Shown here one piece after another: positions 1-8,397 of a DNA stretch of 42,290 bases. Position numbers and translations under genes: made by a program. This DNA is from Curvibacter microcysteis (GTDB lineage Bacteria; Pseudomonadota; Gammaproteobacteria; Burkholderiales; Burkholderiaceae_C), in NCBI RefSeq assembly GCF_028649455.1, contig NZ_JAQSIO010000015.1, positions 1 to 42,290 of the forward strand. The letters are read 5' to 3'. How positions within the stretch are numbered: position 1 is the stretch's first letter; each line of letters opens with the position of its first letter. The notes beneath the pieces were generated by a model. The model was not told where the DNA came from, ran no database searches, and saw only the letters and a program-made list of their open reading frames with translations.

Positions 1-360
1 GGCATTGCCCAGGTGGGCGACGCGGTGAACCAGCTGGACCAGGTGACGCAGCAAAACGCGGCCTTGGTCGAGGAGAGCGCGGCCGCCGCCGACAGCCTGC
101 GCAACCAGGCGGCACGCCTGGCGAAGGTGGTCAGTGCCTTCAAGCTCCAGGGCGGGGCCCTGAACATGGCTGGGAGCAGCGCACAGCCGCGTCACACCCC
201 CGCCCCTCAAGCCGCCCGTGCGCCGGCCGCACCGGCCCTCAAACGCCCCAGCCAAGCCAGCCTGAGCAGCCCACAACGAGCAGCCGCCAACGCCCCGGCC
301 TTGGCCAGCGCGCCCAAAGCCAGCAGCACCAGCGGGAATGACGACTGGGAAAGCTTCTGA
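1..360 (+). CDS. methyl-accepting chemotaxis protein, C-terminal part (5' end outside window)
   Basis: The reading frame is open from base 1 and stops at 360, so only the last 119 residues are present. The first ~50 residues match the end of the receptor signalling hairpin (motif QVTQQNAALVEESAAAA), which contacts CheA/CheW and carries methylation sites. An Ala/Pro-rich flexible linker of ~60 residues follows. The protein ends in DDWESF, which resembles the C-terminal NWETF-type pentapeptide that tethers CheR and CheB in enterobacterial receptors. A full receptor would be 500-700 residues with an N-terminal sensor and membrane segments, so the ligand cannot be deduced. A strong terminator follows, so this is the last gene of its transcript. 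The family call is secure. Confidence 0.93.
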   Translation, partial: GIAQVGDAVNQLDQVTQQNAALVEESAAAADSLRNQAARLAKVVSAFKLQGGALNMAGSSAQPRHTPAPQAARAPAAPALKRPSQASLSSPQRAAANAPALASAPKASSTSGNDDWESF

Positions 361-429
361 GCTTGCACGGCACGGCATGGCGCCCAAGCGGGCGTCGGCT
401 CAGGCGAGGAGCGCCGCACCAGCGGCCCC

Positions 430-465
430 AGCCCCAACGGCTTCCTGCCGATTGGGGCTTTTTTT
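430..465 (+). terminator. Rho-independent terminator after the chemotaxis receptor gene
   Basis: The arms AGCCCCAACGG and CCG-A-TTGGGGCT form an 11-base-pair stem with one bulged A and a 7-base loop, followed by a run of seven T. It lies 70 bases after the receptor stop codon. Confidence 0.9.
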
Positions 466-494
466 CGCCGGCGCCGCCAGGTCAACAAGCACGC

Positions 495-525
495 AAAAAA
501 GGCCACCGCCTTTCGACCGTGGCCT
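495..525 (-). terminator. Rho-independent terminator after the GNAT acetyltransferase gene
   Basis: Read on the minus strand, AGGCCAC pairs with GTGGCCT around a 12-base loop and is followed by six T. It sits about 50 bases beyond the stop codon of the minus-strand acetyltransferase gene. It is convergent with the terminator at 430-465, and the two together insulate the receptor gene from this one. Confidence 0.8.
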
Positions 526-577
526 GTTGGCCTCGCAGCCCTTCACTGACCTGCCCGGCAAGGCCGAGCTGTTGACC

Positions 578-1108
578 TCAGTTGAGGTCGGCGCGCTTGA
601 GGCGAATTTCCTCCAGCTTGATGGCGCCCATGGGGGTGGTCTTGGCCGTGGTCAGCTCGCGCTTGAAACCAGCCAGTTCCAGGAAGCGCATCGCGCGCTC
701 GTTGCGCAGCGGCACCCAAGCGGTGACGTTGGTGCAACCTTCTTCGGACAGGCCGTCGCGGGCAGCGTCCCACAGGGCCAGGCCAACGCCCTTGTCCCAG
801 TGGGAGGGCAACACGTAAAGGGCCCAGATTTCGCCGGTGGTGGGGCGGGACTTCGGGTCACGCGAGCGATCGAAGCCGACAAAGCCAACGACCTTGCCTT
901 CGTCCATGGCCACTTGGACCTGGGGCTCGCAGTATTCGATGGCTTCACGCCATTGGGCGACACGCTTTTCGGTCGAAGACGACTTCAGGTACTCGTCGGG
1001 AACAATTCCTTTGTAAGCGGCCTGAGAGGCCACGGTGTGGATTTCGGCAACGGTTTTGGCATCTCGCAAGGTGGCAGGACGGATCTCAACGGTGGTCAGA
1101 GTGCTCAT
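578..1108 (-). CDS. GNAT-family N-acetyltransferase
   Basis: This is a 176-residue cytoplasmic protein with a complete GNAT fold. The N-terminal strand and helix (VEIRPATLRDAKTVAEIH) are followed by a central strand VVGFVGFDRS, then the acetyl-CoA pyrophosphate-binding segment YVLPSHWDKGVGLALWD, which matches the Q/R-x-x-G-x-G/A loop with DKGVGLA. Strand VTAWVPLRNERAMRFLELAGF is the usual C-terminal signature. Such enzymes transfer acetyl from acetyl-CoA to an amine; the acceptor cannot be predicted. The ATG at 1108 gives the expected family start, although no strong Shine-Dalgarno sequence precedes it. The gene is monocistronic, with its own terminator. Confidence 0.9.
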   Translation of the reverse strand: MSTLTTVEIRPATLRDAKTVAEIHTVASQAAYKGIVPDEYLKSSSTEKRVAQWREAIEYCEPQVQVAMDEGKVVGFVGFDRSRDPKSRPTTGEIWALYVLPSHWDKGVGLALWDAARDGLSEEGCTNVTAWVPLRNERAMRFLELAGFKRELTTAKTTPMGAIKLEEIRLKRADLN

Positions 1109-1394
1109 TTAGAAAGTTATTCTTCGAACGGTCAAAATTTTCGGGAGGCGAGATTGTCGCAGATAGCCCAAAACCTGCCTCGGCTTTACCCTGATGCCCT
1201 GGTCGCCCAAGGCTTGCCAAGCGAAAAATTTCAGGTTGGGGTGCACTGAAAAACCCGTGGCTCAGGGCCGGCGCCACGCGTCGGCCGCATTGTCCCGAGC
1301 CCCTGCGGGCCGAACAAGACACCCAGGCGACAAAGCTACAAACTGAAACCATTTCGACCGGAAAGTGCCGCCGCAGCGCGACGGCGCCGCGGCG

Positions 1395-2207
1395 TCAAAC
1401 GATGCGCAGGTTGAGCTCTGGCAGACCGTCGATGTGGCACTCGATCAAGTCCCCGCGCACCACGGGGCCCACGTTCTCAGGCGTGCCCGAATAGATCAAG
1501 TCCCCAGGGAACAGCTCGAAGGCTTCAGACAGTTGGCTGATCTGCTCGGCCACCGACCAGATCATGTGGTTGAGGGTGGCCTGTTGCTTGATTTGTCCGT
1601 TGACCTTCAGCCAGATCGCCCCCGCCGTGTAGTGCCCGGTCCGAGCCACCGGGTAGATGGGCCCGATGGGGGCGGATTGGTCAAAGCTTTTGCCGATTTC
1701 CCAGGGCTTCTTCTGGTCGCCCATGCCGCGCTGCAAATCACGCCGGGTCATGTCCAGCCCCAAGGCGTAGCCATAGACGCATTCGAGTGCGCGCTCACGC
1801 GGGATGTTGCGCCCACCCCGGTGCAAGGCGGCGACCAATTCGACTTCGTAGTGGTAGTTGCGGGTCAAGCTGGGATAGGGGTGGTCGGCCACCCGGCCTG
1901 GCGCCACGTACTGGATGGCGTCGCTGGGCTTCTGAAAGAAAAAGGGGGGCTCACGCGTCGGATCGGAGCCCATCTCGCGCGCGTGCGCTGCGTAGTTGCG
2001 ACCGATGCAGTAGATGCGGCGCACAGGGAAGGACTGCGCTGGTGCCGAGCCCCCGGCGTCGATCGGGACCGTGGTGGGGCTGATGCTGAAGGGCTGGCTG
2101 CCAGGCCGGGGGGCGGCCGGGTCGGCGGGGGTGGCACAGGCTGTGACGGCAGCGGCCGTCATCAACACGCTGCCCTGCAGCAGCTGGCGCTTGTTCAGAT
2201 CGGTCAT
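1395..2207 (-). CDS. fumarylacetoacetate hydrolase (FAH) family protein with N-terminal export/lipoprotein signal
   Basis: The ATG at 2207 (270 residues) is chosen because AAAAGGAGA lies just upstream; a longer frame to 2261 lacks such a site. Residues 1-24 look like an export signal: basic NKR, a hydrophobic stretch and a lipobox-like VTAC with Cys24, followed by a Pro/Ala-rich linker. The body (about residue 58 onward) is an FAH domain, with IYCIGRNYAAHAREMG, PPFFFQKPSDAI, metal-ligand segment YEVELVAAL, GYALGLDMTRRDLQ, and terminal GDLIYSGTPENVGPV. FAH-family enzymes are Mg/Mn-dependent hydrolases, decarboxylases or isomerases of beta-dicarbonyl acids and are normally cytoplasmic, so the signal is odd. 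The KR rather than RR pair makes Tat export uncertain. The substrate is unknown. An AraC-type regulator gene lies upstream on the same strand. Confidence 0.85.
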   Translation of the reverse strand: MTDLNKRQLLQGSVLMTAAAVTACATPADPAAPRPGSQPFSISPTTVPIDAGGSAPAQSFPVRRIYCIGRNYAAHAREMGSDPTREPPFFFQKPSDAIQYVAPGRVADHPYPSLTRNYHYEVELVAALHRGGRNIPRERALECVYGYALGLDMTRRDLQRGMGDQKKPWEIGKSFDQSAPIGPIYPVARTGHYTAGAIWLKVNGQIKQQATLNHMIWSVAEQISQLSEAFELFPGDLIYSGTPENVGPVVRGDLIECHIDGLPELNLRIV

Positions 2208-2323
2208 GGAAGTCTCCTTTTGGTTGGGGTGGGCCAAGCCCAAGCTTCCGACTCTAGGCACACGATGGCTTACGCCCGGTCAGCGGTTTCAGCTTTTCCA
2301 GCACAAAGGAGGCTTCAGAGAAT

Positions 2324-3262
2324 TCAGGCGGCGTCCGCGCCCGGCGCCTGAATGGCGGCGTCCATTTTGTGCCGCAGCCGCTCGCGCCAGGCTCGGGGAC
2401 TCAGGCCCACGCTTTGCCTGAAGCGCCGGGTGAAATAGGACTCGTCGGCAAAGCCCACCGCATGGGCGATCTGCATGACGCGCTGCGAGCTGTGTGCCAG
2501 CAGCTCCTGGGCACGCTCCATGCGCCGCTCGGTCAGCAACTCGGTGAAGGTTTTGCCGGTTTCTTTTTTCAGCAGGTTGGCCAGGTAATTGGGCGACAGA
2601 AAGGCCGCCGCAGCCGCGTCGCCCAGGGTCAAATCCTCCGCCAGGTGCTCGCGCAGGTAGCGCACCACCCGCTGCAGCGCCTCGTGTTGGCTGGTTTGCT
2701 GGGCCCGCGCGGCTGACAAACGCAGCAAGTCCGCTTCGAATTGCTGGCAGCTGAGGCCCAGCAGTTGCAGCAGCAGGCCGCGCAAGACCGCCAAGGAACC
2801 AAGGCGGCGCTGTGCGTTTTCTCGCAGCATGCGGCTGACCAGGGCCTGGACCTCGGCAAAGGCCTCGGGTGGGAAGTGAAAGTCGGTGAATTCCTGGAAC
2901 AGGAACAAGCCCAGCTCCGGGGCCAGGCTCAGGGGCACATCCTCCAGATCCAGAGCATCCACCTGCAGATCAGGGCGCCAAAAGGACTGCGAGAAATTGA
3001 TGATCACGTAGCGCGAGCCCGGTGGGTGCGACACCACATGCACCCGGTAAGGCAGCACGAAGCTCAGCGTTCCGCCCGCAAAAGGCCGCACGCTGGCGCC
3101 CACGGTCTGCTCGCCATCGCCTTCCAGGCTGACCTGGATCTGGAAGTAATCGTGGCGATGCGGTCGCAACAGGGGCGGCCGCACCAGCTGCTCGCGGATG
3201 TCGAAATCGAGGTGATCCGCTCGCTCGGACATGCCATAGGTTCTGATTTCTCGGGGGCTCAC
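2324..3262 (-). CDS. AraC-family transcriptional regulator
   Basis: An N-terminal cupin-like sensing domain (motif LLRPHRHDYFQIQVSLEG, then RPFAGGTLSFVLP) is followed by a C-terminal double helix-turn-helix of about 100 residues. The HTH segments include AAAAAFLSPNYLANLLKKE and VMQIAHAVGFADESYFTRRF, ending in the family signature QSVGLSPRAWRERLR. The start is uncertain. GTG at 3262 keeps the segment PREIRTYG, which I believe is part of the conserved N-terminus; ATG at 3232 is shorter; the ATG at 3406 would overlap the divergent gene. No strong ribosome binding site marks any of them. The gene diverges from the LivK-type binding protein gene at 3466, which is therefore a possible target, as is the FAH gene downstream. 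The inducer is unknown. Confidence 0.85.
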   Translation of the reverse strand: MSPREIRTYGMSERADHLDFDIREQLVRPPLLRPHRHDYFQIQVSLEGDGEQTVGASVRPFAGGTLSFVLPYRVHVVSHPPGSRYVIINFSQSFWRPDLQVDALDLEDVPLSLAPELGLFLFQEFTDFHFPPEAFAEVQALVSRMLRENAQRRLGSLAVLRGLLLQLLGLSCQQFEADLLRLSAARAQQTSQHEALQRVVRYLREHLAEDLTLGDAAAAAFLSPNYLANLLKKETGKTFTELLTERRMERAQELLAHSSQRVMQIAHAVGFADESYFTRRFRQSVGLSPRAWRERLRHKMDAAIQAPGADAA

Positions 3263-3465
3263 AGCATCAGGCAGGGTACAGGGTCGATGAAAGCGCCCGC
3301 AGCCACATCGACCGAGCGGGCTCGCACATGGTAGCGGCTGATCAACATGGGTCAGGGCATCCGATTTGGCAAGGCCCACAGGCCTCGGGTAAGCACCGTT
3401 TACCACCTCCGGGGTGGCGCCTACAGTCGGGCCTCCTTGAGCTGCCGGCCCTGCGCCTTGTCCAC

Positions 3466-4746
3466 GTGACCTCTCTATTTCGATTTCGCTTCTCCCACAC
3501 GGCCCTGCGCCAGCGGCCCCAATCAGCGCGGCCTCGACGCCACCTGGCCGTGCTGCTGGGTCTGGTCAGCATGGCCACGCTGGCCTGGGCCCAGCCTGGG
3601 ACGGCCCCCCTGCCCGCGCCCAAGCCACCGATCCGGGTCGGGGTGATAGGACCATTCACTGGTCCATCGGCCGATTTCGGCGTCCCCATGCTCAATGGCA
3701 TCCAACTCGCGGTGAACGAAATCAACGCCGTGGGCGGCTACCTGGGTCAACCCTTGGAGCTCGTGGTGAAGGACGACCAGGCCGATCCGGACCTGGGCCG
3801 CCAAGCGTCCGAAGCCTTGGTGCGAGACAAGGTGCAAGCCACGATTGGCTTTTGCAACACCGGCGTGGCCGCCAAGTCACTGGAGGTGTTCCAGAACGCG
3901 CACATCCCCTTGATCATCCCGTGCGCCACGGGCACGGCCCTGACCACTCGCTTTCCCGCACCGGAAAGCTACATCTTCCGGGTGCAAGGCCGCGATGCCC
4001 TGCAAGCCCCGTTCATGGTGGACGACTTGGTCAAGCGGGGTTGGGACCGGGTGGCGCTGTTTGCCGACACCACGGGCTACGGCGAAGGGGGGCACAACGA
4101 TGTGGTGGCGGCACTGGCTGCACGCCAGCTCAAGCCGGTGCATGTGGCTCGTTTTGCCCTGGGCGTGAAAGACCTCAGCGAAGAGCTCAAGCGCGCTCGA
4201 GCCGCAGGCGCCAATGTGGTCTTCACCTACACCGTGGGGCCTGAAAACGCCGTGGTCGCCAATGGGCGCAAAGCCTTGGGCTGGAAGGTGCCTCAGGTGG
4301 GGCCCTGGCCGCTGTCGTTCCCGAACTTCATCGAGGGGGCACGCGACGCAGCCGAGGGGGCCTTGATGGTGCAAACCTTCATCGCCGAGCCCAGCAACGA
4401 GCGCCGCGCCGCGTTTTTGGCCAGCTATGCCCGCCAGTACAAGGTGCGCCGCATCCCCGTGCCCATGGCCGCCGCCAACGCCTACGACGCCAGCTACCTG
4501 CTGATGTACGCGCTGCTCGGTTTGCGCGATGGCCAGATCAGTGGCGAAGCCATCAAGGCCTCGCTGGAAGGCCGCATGAAGACCTACTACGGCGTCGTGG
4601 CCACTTACGACAAGCCCTTCAGCCCGCAGGACAAAGAAGCGATTTCGGCCAACATGCTGGTCATGGGCCAGATCAAAAATGGCGCGGTCACCTTCGCCTA
4701 CCCGGAGGATGCCAAGCGCAACCTGTTCGTGCAGCGCAAGCAGTGA
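3466..4746 (+). CDS. periplasmic branched-chain amino acid/amide-type ABC substrate-binding protein (LivK family)
   Basis: The mature part begins PPIRVGVIGPFTGPSADFGV and has the two-lobed type I periplasmic binding fold, with GIQLAVNEINAVGGYLGQ and later GVVATYDKPFSPQDKEA. Such proteins capture branched-chain amino acids, amides, aromatic acids or similar ligands and deliver them to a HAAT-family ABC permease. A long basic N-region precedes a hydrophobic core and a cleavage site, LVSMATLAWA|Q, so the protein is exported by Sec. The GTG at 3466 gives a leader of ~42 residues and is chosen over the 5' extension to 3328, which would overlap the divergent regulator; no convincing Shine-Dalgarno sequence supports either. 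No permease or ATPase genes are adjacent, so this is an orphan binding protein. It ends 16 bases from the convergent pilE gene. Confidence 0.85.
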   Translation: MTSLFRFRFSHTALRQRPQSARPRRHLAVLLGLVSMATLAWAQPGTAPLPAPKPPIRVGVIGPFTGPSADFGVPMLNGIQLAVNEINAVGGYLGQPLELVVKDDQADPDLGRQASEALVRDKVQATIGFCNTGVAAKSLEVFQNAHIPLIIPCATGTALTTRFPAPESYIFRVQGRDALQAPFMVDDLVKRGWDRVALFADTTGYGEGGHNDVVAALAARQLKPVHVARFALGVKDLSEELKRARAAGANVVFTYTVGPENAVVANGRKALGWKVPQVGPWPLSFPNFIEGARDAAEGALMVQTFIAEPSNERRAAFLASYARQYKVRRIPVPMAAANAYDASYLLMYALLGLRDGQISGEAIKASLEGRMKTYYGVVATYDKPFSPQDKEAISANMLVMGQIKNGAVTFAYPEDAKRNLFVQRKQ

Positions 4747-4762
4747 GGCCCCGCAGGCGACC

Positions 4763-5176
4763 TCATCGGCCCCAGCAGTCTCGCACGGAGGCGCGGCCCG
4801 AAGCCTGGGCCAGGCTGCGCCCACCGGCCTGGTCCAGCACCAGGGTGCCGCATGCATCGCTTTGCTGAGGCCCTGGCTCGGGCGTGGCACTCAAGGTGTA
4901 GGCCGTGCGGTCGGCACTGGGCGCATAGCGCAGCCGGTACAAGCCCGTCTCGCTGCGTTGCCGGCTGCTGGGCCAGTCCGAGGCCAGGGGGTACTGGCCC
5001 TGCACGGTGGCCACCCGGGCCAGCCACTGGGCCCCTTCGACCAAGGCTTGCCGGGCTTCGGTGCGCCGCACCCGCTGCACCTGCGCCTGGTAGCCGGGCC
5101 AGGCCAGGGCCCACATCAGGCCCAGCAAGGCCAAGGTGATCAAGACCTCGATGAGGGTGAGTCCCCGGGCCCTCAC
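4763..5176 (-). CDS. pilE: type IV pilin-like minor pilin (PilE)
   Basis: This 137-residue prepilin has a five-residue basic leader, MRARG, followed by LTLIEVLITLALLG, the type III prepilin signature. PilD cleaves after Gly; Glu5 of the mature protein is present, while position +1 is Leu rather than the usual Phe. The N-terminal helix anchors the protein in the membrane or pilus core, and a small C-terminal domain ends in SDACGTLVL...VRDCWGR, whose two cysteines probably form the disulfide-bonded D-region. The start is GTG at 5176, sharing GTGA with the pilY1 stop codon, with GGAGG five bases upstream. It is the last gene of the operon; position and size fit PilE of the fimT-pilVWXY1-pilE type cluster, where it helps prime pilus assembly. 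Confidence 0.85.
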   Translation of the reverse strand: MRARGLTLIEVLITLALLGLMWALAWPGYQAQVQRVRRTEARQALVEGAQWLARVATVQGQYPLASDWPSSRQRSETGLYRLRYAPSADRTAYTLSATPEPGPQQSDACGTLVLDQAGGRSLAQASGRASVRDCWGR

Positions 5177-8100
5177 CGCAGCCTCCGCCAGCCCAGACGG
5201 GCCGAAGGGCTGCCAGCGCCGCGCACCCGGATCTGCCAGGCCGGTGTGGCCGCATCACCGCCCCCTGCGCCCAGCCACTCGCCCAGGCCTTGCCCTCGCC
5301 ACAAGCGCGGGCCGCCGCCCGAGCGCCAAGCGATGACACCGACAAGCCCCCGGGAGGGCGTTCTCGCATCCCCTGTTTGCAACACCCCGCTGGCGCTCGC
5401 CGGGGCGCTGCCGGTGAACACATCCAGCAGGTAGTCACGCCCCTGGGCAGGCAACCAGCGCTCTTCGCACGCGTCGGCACTGGGCACGGGTTGAGTCAGG
5501 ATGTCACTGTGCACCCAGAACAAACGCTGCACGGCCCGTCCAGCCTCCAGCACCCGCTCCCCCGGCGTCGGCAGGTCCAGGAACCAACCCCGTGCGGCAG
5601 GCTGACCAGCGTAGGGCACGGGCTCGCGGGTGGATCGGTAGAACGGGGGGTCGCTCACGCCCTCCGAGGGGCTCAAGCGCTGCTCCACCAAGGGCGCGGG
5701 CTGGGTCTGGCGCCAACGCGCCGGCAAGGGCTGGCTGGCGCCCAGCACCAGGCCCTGGGGTCCCTGGCTGATGGGGGTGTTGTCCCAAACCGAATACAGG
5801 CTCTGTGGCGTCTTGCTTGGCAGGTCCGCCTCGCTCAAAGCGCGGCCCGTGCCCCAACTGAGCATCAGGCCCCCCAACGGGTGGGGGGTCCACATCGGGG
5901 GCACGGTGATGGGCTGGGGCTGGCCCAACGCGTCGCGCGCCACCAGCAAGGGGCGGCCCCCCCAGGCCACGCCCCAGGCAGCCGACTGGCCCGCACTGAG
6001 GTCGAACTTCCAGAGTTGGCCCCACTGATCACCCGCGTACACCAAGTCCGCACGGCCGTCGCCGTCGAGGTCGATCACCTGGGGGGTGGACAAGCCATTG
6101 CCCTGGCCGCCCTGCCCGTCCGTGGGCAACTTCAAGCGCTCGCGCGCACCGTCGAGGTACTGCACCAACAACACCGCTTGCTCCGAGGCGCTGTTGACCC
6201 CGTTGCCCAGCAACACGGCCCAGCGCCCGTTGTTGAGCTGGGTGACCTGGCCGCTGCGATCCGGCTGGGCCGGGTCGCGCGAAGGGGCGAACACGAGGTG
6301 ACCCAGGTCGGGGTCGGGGTCGTCGGTGCGGTCCAACCAGACGCCAGGTGCCGCCAGACTGTCGGTCCAGCGGCTGGGGTCGGTGACGTCCAGCACGAAG
6401 TAGCCGCGCCCACCCCGGCCCAGGCTGCCGACCAGGGCGGTGCGCCAGACCTGTCCGTCCCAAAAGTCCCCCGCGAAGGGGGATCCGTCCACCGTGTAAG
6501 GCCGCGATCCAGCGGGGTCAGCCCATGTTCGCAGCGCCGGTAAGGCCCCGAGGGGCACATAGGCCAGGCGCTCCAAGCCTGTGGCCCCGTCAAAACCGTG
6601 CAAGGCACCGTCAAGGGCCCCGACAAACACCAGCCTCGGCCGCGCATGCAGGCGCTCGGCAAAGGCCGCATGGCCCACCCCAGGCAAGCTGGCGTCGGGC
6701 GGGTTGAGCACCCAGGGTTGCGAGTGCACGATGGCGCCCAGCACCGAAGCCCGGTTGCGCCAGGGCCCGCCCCATCGCATCTCCAGCGAGCGCTCGCCGC
6801 GGGCATAGCGCCACAGCGATTGGCCCTGTTCTGTGTGCTCCGGCTGCAAGGCCCAGGCCGCAGGCACCCCGGCCAGCGCGGCTTGCTGTGAAGGCGACAG
6901 CTCGGCCCAGTCAAAACGAATCGCTTGGCGTCCGTTGTGGCTCCAGATGACCCGCTGTTCGGGTGGCACGCGGTCGAGCTGCTCGCCCGCCTCCCAGGTC
7001 GGCACCCGCGCCAGGCCGGTCACACCTTGCCAGGCCGAGGCCTGCAGCCAGCCGCGCCAGGACCGTTGCAGGAAGCCGGCCTGCAAGACCCCTTGCGGGT
7101 CGGACTGGGTCTGGGTCAAAAGCGTTTGCTCCTGGGCCGGCAACGCCGCATCGTTGAGCACCTGCGCAAGCAGGCTGTCCAAGCCCTGGCGCCAGCGCCA
7201 GGCATCGGCCGCGGCGATGAAGCGCCCACGCCCATTGAGCGCCGCGTGCCACAGGTCTTGCAGCCGGGCCTCAGGCACGGAGGTGCAGGCCTGAGGTGGC
7301 CAGGGGCCATCTGCCGAAGACGCCTTTGACAAGGGGTTGCACCAGCCCAGACGACCACCGACCAGGGCCGCAAAATCCCCAGCACGGTCGTGGCCGCCCC
7401 AGGCGGGCCCACTTCGGCCAGCGTCTTGTGGGCCAGGCAAGCGGGCCCCAGCCCCAGACACCAAGGCGTGGGTCAACAGGTGCTGCCAGGTGGCTGGGTT
7501 GTTGCGCGGGTTCCAGTAGGCCTCCAGGCCCCAGGGCTCTGGCTGGGCGATTTCATGCCACAAGGGGGTGAGCTGATCGGGCAAGTCCGGCTGAAGGTCT
7601 TGCGCCCAATGGGTGAAAACCACGTCGGCCAAACTGCCCTGCGGCTGGCCCTTGGGCGTGGTGACCGCGTGGGCATGGGTGTCACGGTACACGCGGGTCT
7701 GGGCAACCGTGGCGCCATAGGGGTCGTAGACCCGGCCATCGGGCAAGTTCCACCGTTGCCCGTCTTCCGAGGCCTGCGGCAGGGCGCCGGCCTCAGCGCT
7801 TTGCACACCATTCCAGGCATCGTTGCTGATCAGCAGGTGGGTGGATTTGCGACAACTGGCCACGGGCGCCTCCTGCTGACCTGGTTGGGCGGCATAAGGG
7901 CCTTCGGGGCCCCGGCTGCGCATGAAGCGCCCCGCTTCAGCCATCAAGACATGGGCCGACAAGTTGGCACTGGGGCGCAGGCCTTGCAACCAATGTCGCC
8001 ACAGCTGCCGGGCATTGGCATCCAGCGTCCGCAATCGCAGTGCGGGGCAGCCGGGCTCGGGGTTGACGACCGCCGAGCCCGGCTGGCAACGCGCCAGGGA

Positions 8101-8397
8101 TTGGAAGCCCAGGCGCAAGCGTCCATCGGGGACGGTGTCCAGGGCCAGGTCCAGGCCCTGCTGCCAGGTCTGCAACTCCGACGCGCTCAGGTCACGCCCC
8201 TCGGCCACCGAAACGATGAGGTTGGGTGTCACGCCTCGGAAGCTGCCCCAAGGGCGTTCCGGCCAGCTCAGTGGGGCCGCGCTGGCCGGGCCCAGCCAAG
8301 CGATGAACAAGACACGCCATCGCCACCGCCCGCCCAGAAGCCCGGGCCACCCGGCAAGACGGACATGCCCCCAGGTGAAAGACAACAAGGCCCTCAT
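5173..8397 (-). CDS. pilY1: type IV pilus biogenesis protein PilY1
   Basis: The protein has 1074 residues from the ATG at 8397, which overlaps the pilX stop as ATGA. A signal peptide of about 41 residues ends WLGPASA|AP. The N-terminal half is variable. The C-terminal half is the conserved PilY1 beta-propeller, with repeated blades such as RPRLVFVGALDGALHGFDG and SLGRGGRGYFVLDVTDPS. A calcium-binding loop DLDGDGRADLVYAGD starts near residue 776 and is followed by WGQLWKFDLS. PilY1 sits at the pilus tip, and its calcium-dependent propeller controls pilus extension, retraction, adhesion and twitching. I saw no clear von Willebrand A domain in the N-terminal half, unlike Pseudomonas PilY1. It is translationally coupled both upstream (pilX) and downstream (pilE). 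Confidence 0.92.
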   Translation of the reverse strand: MRALLSFTWGHVRLAGWPGLLGGRWRWRVLFIAWLGPASAAPLSWPERPWGSFRGVTPNLIVSVAEGRDLSASELQTWQQGLDLALDTVPDGRLRLGFQSLARCQPGSAVVNPEPGCPALRLRTLDANARQLWRHWLQGLRPSANLSAHVLMAEAGRFMRSRGPEGPYAAQPGQQEAPVASCRKSTHLLISNDAWNGVQSAEAGALPQASEDGQRWNLPDGRVYDPYGATVAQTRVYRDTHAHAVTTPKGQPQGSLADVVFTHWAQDLQPDLPDQLTPLWHEIAQPEPWGLEAYWNPRNNPATWQHLLTHALVSGAGARLPGPQDAGRSGPAWGGHDRAGDFAALVGGRLGWCNPLSKASSADGPWPPQACTSVPEARLQDLWHAALNGRGRFIAAADAWRWRQGLDSLLAQVLNDAALPAQEQTLLTQTQSDPQGVLQAGFLQRSWRGWLQASAWQGVTGLARVPTWEAGEQLDRVPPEQRVIWSHNGRQAIRFDWAELSPSQQAALAGVPAAWALQPEHTEQGQSLWRYARGERSLEMRWGGPWRNRASVLGAIVHSQPWVLNPPDASLPGVGHAAFAERLHARPRLVFVGALDGALHGFDGATGLERLAYVPLGALPALRTWADPAGSRPYTVDGSPFAGDFWDGQVWRTALVGSLGRGGRGYFVLDVTDPSRWTDSLAAPGVWLDRTDDPDPDLGHLVFAPSRDPAQPDRSGQVTQLNNGRWAVLLGNGVNSASEQAVLLVQYLDGARERLKLPTDGQGGQGNGLSTPQVIDLDGDGRADLVYAGDQWGQLWKFDLSAGQSAAWGVAWGGRPLLVARDALGQPQPITVPPMWTPHPLGGLMLSWGTGRALSEADLPSKTPQSLYSVWDNTPISQGPQGLVLGASQPLPARWRQTQPAPLVEQRLSPSEGVSDPPFYRSTREPVPYAGQPAARGWFLDLPTPGERVLEAGRAVQRLFWVHSDILTQPVPSADACEERWLPAQGRDYLLDVFTGSAPASASGVLQTGDARTPSRGLVGVIAWRSGGGPRLWRGQGLGEWLGAGGGDAATPAWQIRVRGAGSPSARLGWRRLR

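Noticed and set aside
338-1249. 303-codon plus-strand frame opposite the GNAT gene
   Set aside because: It crosses two terminators and the receptor stop, and the minus-strand GNAT protein has complete family motifs.
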